DNA of 64,000 nt from M3007 sp041741155 (GTDB lineage: Bacteria; Bacteroidota; Bacteroidia; Chitinophagales; Saprospiraceae). Location: assembly GCA_041741155.1 (NCBI GenBank), contig JBGSKO010000213.1, positions 69,664 through 133,663 of the forward strand, written 5' to 3'. The notes beneath the pieces were generated by a model that saw only the letters and a program-made list of their open reading frames with translations, searched no databases and was not told where the DNA came from. Position 1 is the first letter of the stretch; every line of letters starts with the position of its first letter. The translations under genes and the position numbers were made by a program. Shown in pieces: positions 40,800 to 50,736 of this stretch.

Positions 40800-42470
40800 T
40801 CAATTTTCCCATACCAGTCGGCCAATAACCTGCCCACCAACGCGCACGCTGTACATGCCTGCGGATAACCGTCCGGGTATGACTTCGCAGCTATTCAGTC
40901 CTTTTTCAAGTTGAAGTATTTTTTCATAAACAACTTTGCCTTGCACATCAATCAACTGGATCAATTCCCGACCTGGCGCACCTCGATCCAGTCGGATAGC
41001 AAAAAATCCGCGCGCAGGATTGGGGACAAGCAAGGATTCATCAGATTTGAACGAAGTAACACGCCAATCCAACGGGTGCGCCGAGCCATCGGTGTCATAG
41101 CCTTCGCTGCGCATAGGCATATCCTCCGGTTGCAGATATGCCGACAGTGGGCCGTCCCTCAGGGCCAAAATTTCTATTTCAAGTAAATTTAAACGGTCAG
41201 AAACCGCAACAGGATCACCGGGGGCAATCCAGCTAAGTGTCAGCCGTCCATTGGAAACATGCCAGGCATTTTCATCCAGACCGGGCAACACGCCAGATCG
41301 TACATGTTTGATTTGCAGTGCGTCAGCATTGTACCGAAGTGCTGCCTGGAAACCAGCCCAGGCACCGCTACTGCCGGCGCGAAGTTGAATAGTATGTGTA
41401 TGGCCTGCTGTCAAGTAGTTGTTCTCAAGTAAAATCGGCCGGGGTGTCGCTTCGCGGGGTTCGGCAAACTGAAGATTTTTGGCGTTGGCATTGCCGTTAA
41501 CATCGCCTTTTTTTATAGCTAAAATCTCCGGGCATTGCACCGGCCAAAGCGTGTCTTTTGCAGGCGAAAATACCCAGGAAGGCACTTGGGGCAAGGTGTC
41601 GTAAATGCCGAGTATGAGCCTGCGCAACTCCACAATGTCGAACGTGGTGACAGAGCCGGAATTATTGGCATCTGCGGCGATGTATTGCCATGCGTGTTGA
41701 AACGGCTCGATTCCAAGTATCTGGCGGTTGATCTGTACCAGGTCAAACGTGCTGACACCGTTGAGCGGATTGTCATTTTTGGTCGGTACGACCTCATAAA
41801 ACGGCAGTGCAGGCAGGTTCGGAAAATTTTCCAGGGAATACGCGCCATTGGTCACCTGTTGACTCACTGCGGTACCGCCTCCGGGCGTACTGACGGTGAG
41901 TGTATAGTTGAGCAACGTGTCGCCTTGCGGGGTTTGGATCCGGCAAGTGGGTAACAAATCTGCAATTTCCTGGCGGATGAGACTCATCGTGGCTGCAGCA
42001 CTGTTACCGCGTACATCGTATATCACCTCACCCGTACCGGGGGCGATGATCACAAATGTAGGGGTGCCGTAATACGGCCCAAACTGGCCACTTTTGTAGG
42101 GTTGCACTGCTGCGAGGCTGCCTCCATCAGAGCCAACAACCGGCATAGTCAGCGCTTTGCCGGTTTTGTATTGCGCAACCAGGGGATTGGTATCGGCCAC
42201 TTTATCGCTGAGCAGAAAAAATTCGACCCGCCCGGGAAAATCGTTTTGTACTGATTGGTACAGATTTTGGATATGCGGCGCATGCGCAGCGCAAGGTGGG
42301 CAGCCTACAAAGAAAATTTCGAAAACTACCACTTTGCCTTTTTGCACGTAGTCGGCATATAAATGATGCGTTTTGCCATCAGAATCCGTGACAATAAAAT
42401 CAGGAGCCTGGGCAACGGCGAATCGAACGATCACCAAAAGGAAAAAGATGGATAGGAATAGCGTACGCAT
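40800..42470 (-). CDS. Exported thioredoxin-like, dockerin-like, cohesin-like T9SS cargo protein
   Basis: 556 residues with a signal peptide (1-20). Residues 21-175 form a thioredoxin-fold domain with the redox motif C57-P-P-C60. Residues 231-289 form a dockerin-like calcium-binding pair (KNDNPLNGVSTFDL..IN..ILG and AADANNSGSVTTFDIVELRRLILG). A linker KKGDVNGNA leads to residues 350-450, which look cohesin-like (HTIQLRAG.., FQAALRYNADALQIKHV). From residue 480 (LLVPNPARGFFAIRL) a type A T9SS sorting domain ends the protein. It is probably surface-bound; the partner is unknown. The same dockerin-cohesin-sorting order recurs in the divergent gene at 42783. Confidence 0.85.
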   Translation of the reverse strand: MRTLFLSIFFLLVIVRFAVAQAPDFIVTDSDGKTHHLYADYVQKGKVVVFEIFFVGCPPCAAHAPHIQNLYQSVQNDFPGRVEFFLLSDKVADTNPLVAQYKTGKALTMPVVGSDGGSLAAVQPYKSGQFGPYYGTPTFVIIAPGTGEVIYDVRGNSAAATMSLIRQEIADLLPTCRIQTPQGDTLLNYTLTVSTPGGGTAVSQQVTNGAYSLENFPNLPALPFYEVVPTKNDNPLNGVSTFDLVQINRQILGIEPFQHAWQYIAADANNSGSVTTFDIVELRRLILGIYDTLPQVPSWVFSPAKDTLWPVQCPEILAIKKGDVNGNANAKNLQFAEPREATPRPILLENNYLTAGHTHTIQLRAGSSGAWAGFQAALRYNADALQIKHVRSGVLPGLDENAWHVSNGRLTLSWIAPGDPVAVSDRLNLLEIEILALRDGPLSAYLQPEDMPMRSEGYDTDGSAHPLDWRVTSFKSDESLLVPNPARGFFAIRLDRGAPGRELIQLIDVQGKVVYEKILQLEKGLNSCEVIPGRLSAGMYSVRVGGQVIGRLVWEN

Positions 42471-42527
42471 CGGTTGGGTATTCTGATCATGAAACGACTA
42501 CCTGTTTCGGGATTTGATTTAGTGGGA

Positions 42528-42535
42528 CGAAAGTA
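42528..42535 (-). promoter_or_regulatory. -7-like element TACTTTCG for dockerin/thioredoxin gene
   Basis: It has one mismatch to TAnnTTTG and is followed by TCCC. It lies 57 bp upstream of the ATG at 42470. Confidence 0.4.
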
Positions 42536-42653
42536 GGCCTAATTGCTGATGCACATTCGCTCTTTACCCTAAAAATGTCAGATGCCAGGCATTTGGCTCT
42601 GCGTTTTTTGTTAATGGGGATAATCCCTGATAAATATACCGGCGCCCTTATCG

Positions 42654-42661
42654 TACTTTTG
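42654..42661 (+). promoter_or_regulatory. -7 element TACTTTTG for the 1464-residue protein gene
   Basis: A perfect consensus followed by GCAC, 121 bp upstream of the ATG at 42783; the long leader is unusual in this window. Confidence 0.5.
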
Positions 42662-42782
42662 GCACTATCCCTCCAAAAAGGGCTGCCTCGCGTGGAGCCC
42701 GATTTTTAATCCGAACACTCGGCGTACATCCGGTTTTTCTGACGCCACAATCATTCTCAACCGACGTAAATTTTTTAATCGG

Positions 42783-45700
42783 ATGAAGACCATCCCACCG
42801 CCCGTGTGTCTTCGGACATGCCCCCGCAAGCTGCTATTGGTTTCCGGCAGTTTTTTTCTCTTTCTGCTCGTTGCATCCACAGGTGTACACGGGCAGGTCT
42901 GCAATGATCTTTCGCTCGTTTCCTTCAACCAGAACTGCGAGATAGAGATCACGCCCGATATGGTGCTGGAGGGCACACCGGACGATTCCACATACATTCT
43001 CCACCTCACTACCCTTTCGGGTGCTCCTATTGGCACCGTGCTTACTGCCGCCCATCTTGGCGACACCGTTCGCGCAACTGTAACCGATACTACCACGGGA
43101 AATTCCTGCTGGGGTTTGCTCGTAGCATCTGATCATCTTGCTCCTGTTCTGGTATGCGCAGATATCGTATTACCGTGCGCATTGCCGAGTTTTTCTCCTG
43201 ATTTTTTGGGTGGTAGCCTTGGCATTTCTACTGCAAATCCAACGGTAACGGAAAACTGCGGCACCTATACCCTCACGTATCTGGATACCTGGTTTGATCT
43301 TGGTTGTGCCGATATACAAGACCGAAGTGCTTACATTCAGCGCGTATGGACGGCGATAGATGCGAGCGGCAACCAATCGGTTTGCACACAACTGCTGCAT
43401 TTACAACGAATACATGCCGCCGATGTACTTTTCCCAGCGGATACGACCGTCGGTTGCGCCAATCCGACCACCGATCCTGTATTCACCGGTCAGCCATATT
43501 TTCAGGCATTTGGCAGTGTTTTTTCCTTGTATTCAAAAACAACTGCCTGCGAACTGAATATCGGTTACCAGGATCAGAATTTTCCGCTTTGTGGTGGCGT
43601 ATATGCGATCCTGCGTACCTGGACAGTACTGGATGATTGTCTGCCAAGCGGCCCGGGAAATCCGCGTTTTCACATCCAGACGATTACCGTGCAGGACAAG
43701 TCCGGTCCGGTTTTCCAATGTCCGAAGGATACTGTTGTTTCCACCGACCCGTTCCAATGCAACCGCGCGCTGGACTTGCCGGATGTGGTGCTGTATGATG
43801 TTTGTTCGGGAATAGCGGGTATCGAAGCTACCTGGACGGTAGGCGGACAAACCTATTCGACATCCGGGTATTTGTCTGACTTTCCGACCAATAACCCGTG
43901 GCATCCCGACACATTAGGCGTTTTGGATTTTGCTCCGAACCTGCCCTCCGGTGAAGTCATTCCGTTCACCTATACCGCTACCGACCAATGCGGCAACACT
44001 ACGACCTGTTCGTTCCGGGTAACGGTTTCCGACGGCATTCCTCCATTTCCCGTTTGCGACGAGTTTACCCAGGTGGCTCTCGGTATGACAGGTGAGTCGC
44101 TGGTATTTGCCAGTACATTCGACGACGGCTCCATAGACAATTGCGCGTCTGTGCGTTTCAAAGCCCGCCGGGTAGAGCCGAACGACTGTCAGGCGAACGA
44201 TCTGTTTTTCGATCAAGTGAAATTCTGCTGCGCAGATGTAGGAAAAACCATCACTGTCATCCTGCGGGTGTACGATGTGCAACCCGACACCGGAGCTATT
44301 AGCCTGAATGCCAATGAGGCCAACGCAGGCGATTGTGAAATACAGGTATTGGTAGAGGACAAACTTAAACCCCTCTGTCTCTCACCGGCGCATGCCGTAA
44401 TCACCTGCCAGGTTTTTGACCCTACCCTTCAATCGCACGGCACACCGTTGTATGCCGATAATTGTTGTCTGGATACGACATACGAACTCACCCCCAATTA
44501 CACCCTGTTTGATACGATATGTAATCGGGGTACCATTACCCGAACCTTCCGTGCATACGATTGCCACGGGCTAAGCAGCCAGTGTACCCAACGCCTGATT
44601 GTACAATACCAGCAGCAATACGCCATCAAATTTCCGGACGATGTCATTGTAAACGACTGTGATTCAACGGGTGTTTACAGCCCCGAACCGCAGATTTACG
44701 GTGCGGTCTGCGAAGGCATCGGCATTTCGTACAACGATGTGGTGAACTCTGCCGGGTTGTTGTCGTGTTACTGGATTGAACGATCCTGGAGGGTGATCAA
44801 CTGGTGTCAGTACAACCCGAATCTGCCGCTGGTAGAAGTCCCCAACCCCAACCCCGCGCTCAATCCTCTGGATATCCAGAACATACCCGGCCCGGTGGTC
44901 GCTCCTGTCGGCTACTACCCGCCGCCCACACAGCGCCGTATTACTGCCGACGACCCGATGCCGACGGATTTCAGCACATTCTGGGCCGCTGCAGCTAACG
45001 GCTATTCGTACCGTCAAATCATCATCGTACGCGATAAAGAGCCGCCGAAATTCCGGGGATGCCCCAACCTCAACGGTCCCGTGGAAATGTGCGACCACAC
45101 GACCAACGACCCCAACTTCTGGAACGCCCCTTATTGGAAAAACCCGCATGTGCCGGGCAGCACCGACTTATGCGAGGGCTTGTCTGATCTTGCCGCAACC
45201 GCCAATGATGTTTGCGCCAAAGGCAACCTCAATATCCACTATGTACTCCACCTGGATCTCGACGGCGACGGCGTACAGGAAACCGTCATCAACAGCAACA
45301 ACCCGCCGCCTGCCGGCATGGTGTTGTTTGGAAATGCCATGACTCCAAATTATAGTGGCGGCGTACTGCGGCAGTATGACCAGCGCCCTGTGCCTGCCGA
45401 CGAAAAATACCGTTTTACCATTCTGAAAGGCGGTTTCGCCAATATAACCGGCTATCTGCGCTGGGTTTCGGAAAAGGAACCGAACAAATATGTTGTTCCG
45501 CAACTGCCACACGGCAACCACCGTATCCAGTGGTATGCCAACGACGGCTGCGGTAATAATGCCCTCTGTGAGTATCTTATTCGCGTTCGCGATTGTCGCG
45601 CCCCCGAGCTTATTTGCCTGAACGGTTTGAGCACGGATATGCCCGTGGATCAAACAACCACCCTATACGCCCAGGATTTTTTGTGGTATGCCAGCGACAA

Positions 45701-47177
45701 TTGTTCGCCAATCAGCGAGGTGCTGATCGGTCTGCGCAGGTCCGGCTCCGGGCTTGGTTTTCCGTTTCAACCCGATGGCAAGCCCCAACAAAGTGTCCGG
45801 TTTGATTGCGCGGATTTAGGGCCACAATTTGTGGAACTTTGGGCCATGGATCACGCGGGAAACATGAATACCTGCGAAACCTACGTCATTGTACAAGATA
45901 ACTTTGCCGTGTGTTCCAACACAGCAGGTACCGTGGCCGGCATCCTTCAAACAGATGCTAATGAGGGTTTGGAAGACGCTACTGTCGAGTTAACCGGTAG
46001 CCACCTGTCCATGCCTGCAATAAGCGTATTCGCAGTGTCTGATCCATCCGGCGCGTACCAACTGCCTGCTGCACTGCCATTGGGCGCTAACCTGACGGTT
46101 ACCCCGGTTAAGGACAACGACCCGCTCAACGGCGTGTCCACCTTCGATCTTTCCCTGATTAACAAACACATCCTTGGATTTGGCCCCTTGGATACGCCGT
46201 TTAAACTCATTGCTGCCGATATCAACAACAGCCGCTCGATTACAATTCAGGATGTGGTTGAGCTGCGCAAACTCATCCTCGGTATCAACACGGATTTCCC
46301 ACAAAACACTTCCTGGCGTTTTGTGGACGTGGATTATGTGTTCCCCAACCCGGCCAACCCATTTCAGGAAATTTTTCCGGAAACGCGGCAGATCGCAGAC
46401 CTGCAAACCAGTCGCCTGCAGGAAAATTTCACTGCGGTCAAAATTGGCGACGTAAGCGGCAACGCCTTGGCCAACAGCCTGCTGAAAACAGATATCCGCA
46501 CCGCAGGAACAGCTGTTTTTGATGTTGAACGCACGGATGGTCATTCGGATACCAACGTGCGCGCCGGGCAGGAATTTGACGTGTCAGTGCGGGCTGCGGA
46601 TACCCTTCTGGGTTGCCAGTTTACCTTGGCGCATCCGGGATTGGAGGTCGTGCATGTTGCTCCGGGTACCGGCATGAGCAATGACAATTTTGCTGTGTTC
46701 CCCAGCGAGGAATCGGTTACTTTAAGCTGGGACGGGTTAGATAAGCCACGCTTTGTGATGCGTTTTCGCGCCCGGAAAACGGGCCAGCTCGAGCAGATGC
46801 TACAGGTTTCGAGCCGCATCACCAAGGCAGAAGCATATCGAAATAATGGAGGAATCCAACGGCAGGAAATAGCGCTGCGCCTGGGTGGCAGCGCGGCTTC
46901 GGTTGTGCGCGGACAAGTTTTTGAACTGTATCCCAACGAACCCAACCCCTGGAGCAACCACACCCGCATCCGGTTCTATTTGCCGAATGCTGCAGAAGCA
47001 ACACTGACCGTGTTTGATCAAACCGGGCAAGCGATTTTTTCCCAAGCAGGCGGCTTCGAAGCAGGTTTCCAAATCATAGAACTTAATGCTGCGGCACTGC
47101 CGGGGGCGGCTGGAGCGCTGTATTACCGGTTAGAAACGCCGACGGAAAGTGCTGTAGGAAAAATGGTCCGGTGGTAA
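42783..47177 (+). CDS. Giant exported protein with HYR-like repeats, dockerin-like, cohesin-like and T9SS domains
   Basis: 1464 residues. The signal segment is LLLVSGSFFLFLLVASTGVHGQ. Repeated HYR/Ig-like units follow, with D..GP.F.CP.D, TA.D.CGN.TTC and DNC motifs; they often carry adhesion roles. At about 1108-1165 a dockerin-like pair appears (KDNDPLNGVSTFDL..INKHILG, AADINNSRSITIQDVVELRKLILG), then KIGDVSGNA, a cohesin-like stretch (1245-1350) and, from about 1378 (FELYPNEPNPW), a T9SS sorting domain ending in GKMVRW. Cysteines are frequent, so disulphides are likely. It is probably an extracellular adhesin or scaffold. Confidence 0.85.
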   Translation: MKTIPPPVCLRTCPRKLLLVSGSFFLFLLVASTGVHGQVCNDLSLVSFNQNCEIEITPDMVLEGTPDDSTYILHLTTLSGAPIGTVLTAAHLGDTVRATVTDTTTGNSCWGLLVASDHLAPVLVCADIVLPCALPSFSPDFLGGSLGISTANPTVTENCGTYTLTYLDTWFDLGCADIQDRSAYIQRVWTAIDASGNQSVCTQLLHLQRIHAADVLFPADTTVGCANPTTDPVFTGQPYFQAFGSVFSLYSKTTACELNIGYQDQNFPLCGGVYAILRTWTVLDDCLPSGPGNPRFHIQTITVQDKSGPVFQCPKDTVVSTDPFQCNRALDLPDVVLYDVCSGIAGIEATWTVGGQTYSTSGYLSDFPTNNPWHPDTLGVLDFAPNLPSGEVIPFTYTATDQCGNTTTCSFRVTVSDGIPPFPVCDEFTQVALGMTGESLVFASTFDDGSIDNCASVRFKARRVEPNDCQANDLFFDQVKFCCADVGKTITVILRVYDVQPDTGAISLNANEANAGDCEIQVLVEDKLKPLCLSPAHAVITCQVFDPTLQSHGTPLYADNCCLDTTYELTPNYTLFDTICNRGTITRTFRAYDCHGLSSQCTQRLIVQYQQQYAIKFPDDVIVNDCDSTGVYSPEPQIYGAVCEGIGISYNDVVNSAGLLSCYWIERSWRVINWCQYNPNLPLVEVPNPNPALNPLDIQNIPGPVVAPVGYYPPPTQRRITADDPMPTDFSTFWAAAANGYSYRQIIIVRDKEPPKFRGCPNLNGPVEMCDHTTNDPNFWNAPYWKNPHVPGSTDLCEGLSDLAATANDVCAKGNLNIHYVLHLDLDGDGVQETVINSNNPPPAGMVLFGNAMTPNYSGGVLRQYDQRPVPADEKYRFTILKGGFANITGYLRWVSEKEPNKYVVPQLPHGNHRIQWYANDGCGNNALCEYLIRVRDCRAPELICLNGLSTDMPVDQTTTLYAQDFLWYASDNCSPISEVLIGLRRSGSGLGFPFQPDGKPQQSVRFDCADLGPQFVELWAMDHAGNMNTCETYVIVQDNFAVCSNTAGTVAGILQTDANEGLEDATVELTGSHLSMPAISVFAVSDPSGAYQLPAALPLGANLTVTPVKDNDPLNGVSTFDLSLINKHILGFGPLDTPFKLIAADINNSRSITIQDVVELRKLILGINTDFPQNTSWRFVDVDYVFPNPANPFQEIFPETRQIADLQTSRLQENFTAVKIGDVSGNALANSLLKTDIRTAGTAVFDVERTDGHSDTNVRAGQEFDVSVRAADTLLGCQFTLAHPGLEVVHVAPGTGMSNDNFAVFPSEESVTLSWDGLDKPRFVMRFRARKTGQLEQMLQVSSRITKAEAYRNNGGIQRQEIALRLGGSAASVVRGQVFELYPNEPNPWSNHTRIRFYLPNAAEATLTVFDQTGQAIFSQAGGFEAGFQIIELNAAALPGAAGALYYRLETPTESAVGKMVRW

Positions 47178-47184
47178 AAAGTGA

Positions 47185-48405
47185 CTACTCTGCGCTCCCC
47201 CACCCCACAATTGAGTCCCGTCGGGCACGGTAGCGCTCCCAAAATGCAGGAATACAAGCACTTGCAAGGGATGTAGTCGAATTAAACATCACACAAATGC
47301 CGATACCGTCGCGGCGGTCGAGGGCGATTTCGCTGCGAAAATCATTGACCGAGCCGCCGTGATATACGATAGTGTCCGCCTCGTTAGTCAAAATACGCCA
47401 TCCCATACCGTAGTGTGGTTCCAGCGGAATGCCCCAGCGCCGAAAGTAGCGGCGCTCCCCATTTGTTTTGATCGCCGGACGAAATACGGCATCCAGTGTT
47501 GCACGGGATACCACTTCCGGGCGGTGTCCAAGCAGGACCACGAGCCACTGTCCCATGTCGGCAGCACTGGCATTTACACCGCCGGCAGGAGCGGCATTGT
47601 AGTACCGTTTGGTAATTGTGGCCGGCGCCAGTCCCATGCGGGTATAGACATGTGGCAACGCGATATTCGGATTATGCTGCATACTTTCCCAGTCAGCAGA
47701 GGCATCAAGCATGCCAGACGGACCAAATATTTTTTTGGTCAAAAGTTCCCGATACGATTTGCCTGTAGCGGCCTGCATCGCTTCGCCAACCAGAGCGAAT
47801 GCAGCATTTTGATATGTAAACACTTTCCCGGGAGCGCCGTTGAGCGGCAATTTGGAAAACTTGGCGGCGATGGTTCGTAAATCATAGCCCGCCTCGATCA
47901 TGTTCGTGTAGGCGTGGTAAGGCAACCCCGTCGTGTGTGCAAGCAAGTGGGTAAGTTGCACCTGACCGGTATTACCGGCAGAAGAAAGCGCAAATTCGGG
48001 CACATAGCGCACGATCCGGTCATCCCAATGCAGCGCATCTTCTTGAACTAAAATACCCGTCAGTACACCGGCAAAGCCCTTCGACAAAGACCCGATTCGA
48101 AAAACCGTGTGTGCATCCACCGAATCTGGTTTCGAGACCGACCGAAGTCCATATCCCCGCTGAAAAAGCACCACACTGTCCTTTACGATGACGACTGACG
48201 CACCGGGGGTATGGGTGGCTGCCAGGGTATCGGCAAAATACTTGTCGTACTCCGCGATGAGCGCCCGCAGGTGGGGATTGCGTAAAGCTGGAGGTGGTGT
48301 TTCGTACTGATACACGCGTTCTTGCGAACTGACGTTCGTACACGTTTGGATCAGTACCAGTAGCGGCACGAGCGCGAGCAGCACACACAGCGGTATTTTT
48401 CTCAT
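47185..48405 (-). CDS. Exported serine hydrolase, class C beta-lactamase/PBP-like family
   Basis: 406 residues. The SxxK motif is S106-L-S-K109, Y198-Q-N200 fits the YxN motif, and YHGGSVND supplies the HxG third motif. A signal peptide is at the start (MRKIPLCVLLALVPLLVL). Such proteins are D-aminopeptidases, esterases or carboxypeptidases rather than resistance enzymes; the reaction here is unknown. The -7 element ends seven bases before the ATG, so the message is probably leaderless or nearly so, and the start cannot be moved further downstream without losing the signal peptide. Confidence 0.87.
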   Translation of the reverse strand: MRKIPLCVLLALVPLLVLIQTCTNVSSQERVYQYETPPPALRNPHLRALIAEYDKYFADTLAATHTPGASVVIVKDSVVLFQRGYGLRSVSKPDSVDAHTVFRIGSLSKGFAGVLTGILVQEDALHWDDRIVRYVPEFALSSAGNTGQVQLTHLLAHTTGLPYHAYTNMIEAGYDLRTIAAKFSKLPLNGAPGKVFTYQNAAFALVGEAMQAATGKSYRELLTKKIFGPSGMLDASADWESMQHNPNIALPHVYTRMGLAPATITKRYYNAAPAGGVNASAADMGQWLVVLLGHRPEVVSRATLDAVFRPAIKTNGERRYFRRWGIPLEPHYGMGWRILTNEADTIVYHGGSVNDFRSEIALDRRDGIGICVMFNSTTSLASACIPAFWERYRARRDSIVGWGSAE

Positions 48406-48412
48406 AGGCTGG

Positions 48413-48420
48413 CAAAGGTA
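48413..48420 (-). promoter_or_regulatory. -7 element TACCTTTG directly before serine hydrolase gene
   Basis: A perfect consensus followed by CCAGCC. Seven bases separate it from the ATG at 48405, so the predicted transcript start falls on or within two bases of the codon. Confidence 0.6.
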
Positions 48421-48510
48421 GAAATCTGGCGAAAAAAACCAACCGTGTGTTCTGCCAGTCTTTCCCGAACTTTGCCCCGATGGATCGAATCAATCCAGCC
48501 AATCTTGATC

Positions 48511-49488
48511 ATGCGCATCTCTTGCAAAATCATCCGCACAGCCGTTTTCCTGTTTTTTGCCACAGCCGCCTCGGCACAAATGAATTTTTACCCGGAAGAA
48601 CTTATCGTGACCGCCAAGTCTTTGAACCTGCGCGACCAACCCGACAAGTCCGGCAAAGTGTTGGAGAAACTCCCAAACGGAACTGCGCTTAGCCTCGTTG
48701 AGGTAGCAAACGGGGGACAATATGTCGAAGTGGACAGCCTCTCCGGCCTTTGGCTAAAAGTAAAATCGAAGACCAAAACCGGGTATGTATTTAGTCCGTA
48801 CGTGAGCGGGACCTACTTCTTGTGTATGGATCGGGATATCATGCAGGATTCGCTACCGTTGCTGCAGTGGTATGGTATTTATGTCCGGGATTCTTTTTCC
48901 GACGAGTTGCGCAAGATCGAAGTTCGGCTGGAGCGGGAGTTCAACGAGTTTTTTATGGAAGAAGTGGATGTGCTGTACACCAACCAGCCGGACACCGCCA
49001 AGTTTATCGTTGGCTCAGCATACCCGCTGCAACCCGGATATGCCGGGAATCTGGGGTTGTTTGGCCCGGATTTAACGTACTACACATCGCAGCTTTCGCC
49101 CGGCGCCATGCTCCCGATTCATCCGGGCATGGAAGAAGGTGATGAAACCGAAAAAAGTACCTTCTACCTTGCCGCTACAGGCTGTGCCAATTTTGGCGAA
49201 TATGATTATGTACACGTGACGGACTACCGGCTGTTTACCATGGAAATAATGCCCGGCACTACATCCTTGCGCCAGGATATGACCGGCTGGGTACAACCCG
49301 CCGAGGGCCTCAACCCCAGCGTAGCCCTGATCTGGTACGGCGATCTCGACGGAGACAGCAAACCCGATGCGATCCTCGAAGACGCGCCCTACGAGATTGG
49401 CGCCCGTATCTCGCTTTTCCTTTCCTCTAAAGCCAAACCAGGAATGTTGCTGCATAAAGTATGCGAGTATTTCTTTGTCATAGACTAA
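48511..49488 (+). CDS. Exported protein with bacterial SH3-type domain
   Basis: 325 residues from MRISCKIIRTAVFLFFATAASAQ, a signal peptide. Residues 30-90 form a bacterial SH3 domain (KSLNLRDQPDKSGKVLEKLPNGTALSLVE, GLWLKVKSKTKTGYVFSPYV). The rest is an unrecognised globular domain with a terminal part that resembles FG-GAP/VCBS-type sequence (DLDGDSKPDAIL). It starts a likely operon with the PLP enzyme 26 bp downstream. SH3-type domains usually bind peptidoglycan or peptides. Confidence 0.75.
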   Translation: MRISCKIIRTAVFLFFATAASAQMNFYPEELIVTAKSLNLRDQPDKSGKVLEKLPNGTALSLVEVANGGQYVEVDSLSGLWLKVKSKTKTGYVFSPYVSGTYFLCMDRDIMQDSLPLLQWYGIYVRDSFSDELRKIEVRLEREFNEFFMEEVDVLYTNQPDTAKFIVGSAYPLQPGYAGNLGLFGPDLTYYTSQLSPGAMLPIHPGMEEGDETEKSTFYLAATGCANFGEYDYVHVTDYRLFTMEIMPGTTSLRQDMTGWVQPAEGLNPSVALIWYGDLDGDSKPDAILEDAPYEIGARISLFLSSKAKPGMLLHKVCEYFFVID

Positions 49489-49514
49489 CCCACCAGTCAA
49501 CAAATCATCCAACC

Positions 49515-50708
49515 ATGTATTCAGATTCTTTTGTCGTAAAAGAACACGGTGAAAACCGCACCACAGCGCCGCATGTGCTGCCGATCTACGCCACTTCTTC
49601 GTTTTCTTTTGAAAATATTGACCAGGGCATAGAAATTTTCAAGAACCCAGAAAGCGGACATACCTACAGCCGGTATGCCAACCCAACAGTGGATACGGTG
49701 GCACGCAAAATTGCCGACCTCGAAGCCTTCGGATTAGATCTGGAGGCGGAGGGTGTGATGACCTCATCCGGCATGTCCGCTATTTCTACGCTTCTGTTTG
49801 GACTACTTAAAACCGGCGACAAAGTGCTGAGCCAGGGTAATTTGTACGGCGGTACTACGGAGTTGCTGCTGGGTATTCTCAAACCCCTTGGCGTGGAAAC
49901 CATTTTAACCGATCTGCGCGACCTGCAGCATGTGGAAGAACTGCTCTCGCAAGATCCTGCTATCCGACTGGTGTACTGCGAAACCCCGGCTAACCCTACA
50001 CTCGCTTGCGTGGACATTGCGGCGTTGTCCGATCTGGCGCACCGCCACGACGCCTGGTGTGCCATTGATAACACGTTTTCTACCCCGCTCCTCCAGCAAC
50101 CTTTCGCCCACGGAGTGGATTTTATCATACACTCCACCACGAAGTACCTAAACGGTCATGGAAACAGTATTGCCGGCGTGATCGTGGGCCGCGACCGGGA
50201 GATCATGCGCAAGCAAGTATGGCGTGCCATGAAACTCACCGGCACAAATTGTTCGCCCTTTGAGGCCTGGCTGACACATAACGGACTGAAAACGCTGGCA
50301 CTTCGTATGGAGCGCCATTGCGCCAATGCACTCGCTCTGGCCGAGTTTTTGGAAAAACACCCCGCAGTAGCGCAGGTGAACTATCCAGGCCTCCGTTCCC
50401 ATCCCGATCATGACCTGGCCGGCCGTCAGATGCGCGGCGGTTTTGGAGGCATGCTTAGCTTCGAACTAAAGGGCGGCATTGATGCGGGACTGGCCTGTAT
50501 GAATCGTATCCGTTTTTGCACCCTCGCCCCTACTCTGGGCGACGTGGATACGCTGATCCTGCACCCGGCCTCGTCGTCGCACCTGAACATAGCGCGCGAA
50601 ATCCGCGAGCAAAACGGCATAACCGACGGCATGATCCGGGTTTCCGTGGGCATCGAAAATGCTGCGGATATTATCGCGGATATCGAACAGGCGATCGGTC
50701 ACGGATAG
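49515..50708 (+). CDS. Cys/Met-metabolism PLP enzyme (cystathionine gamma-synthase/methionine gamma-lyase group)
   Basis: 397 residues. The PLP lysine is K210 in IHSTTKYLNGH. SRYANPTVDTVARKIADLE, YGGTTELLLG, ETPANPTLACVDI and DNTFSTPLLQQP are family signatures. Which member it is (MetB, MetC, MegL or O-acetylhomoserine sulfhydrylase) cannot be fixed from sequence alone. The upstream codons from 49461 overlap the previous gene and lack homology, so ATG 49515 is chosen. The leader just upstream is CCACCAGTCAACAAATCATCCAACC, without Shine-Dalgarno. Confidence 0.88.
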   Translation: MYSDSFVVKEHGENRTTAPHVLPIYATSSFSFENIDQGIEIFKNPESGHTYSRYANPTVDTVARKIADLEAFGLDLEAEGVMTSSGMSAISTLLFGLLKTGDKVLSQGNLYGGTTELLLGILKPLGVETILTDLRDLQHVEELLSQDPAIRLVYCETPANPTLACVDIAALSDLAHRHDAWCAIDNTFSTPLLQQPFAHGVDFIIHSTTKYLNGHGNSIAGVIVGRDREIMRKQVWRAMKLTGTNCSPFEAWLTHNGLKTLALRMERHCANALALAEFLEKHPAVAQVNYPGLRSHPDHDLAGRQMRGGFGGMLSFELKGGIDAGLACMNRIRFCTLAPTLGDVDTLILHPASSSHLNIAREIREQNGITDGMIRVSVGIENAADIIADIEQAIGHG

Positions 50709-50736
50709 AACTTAATCTACAAAACAATCCTACTTT

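Larger units (their letters stand above)
42471..42782. other. Divergent promoter region, 312 bp
   Basis: It holds a -7-like element on the minus strand (42528-42535) and a -7 element on the plus strand (42654-42661). The 121-base plus-strand leader contains a short hairpin GGGCT/AGCCC at about 42679-42700, but no clear regulatory fold. No gene is seen. Confidence 0.6.
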
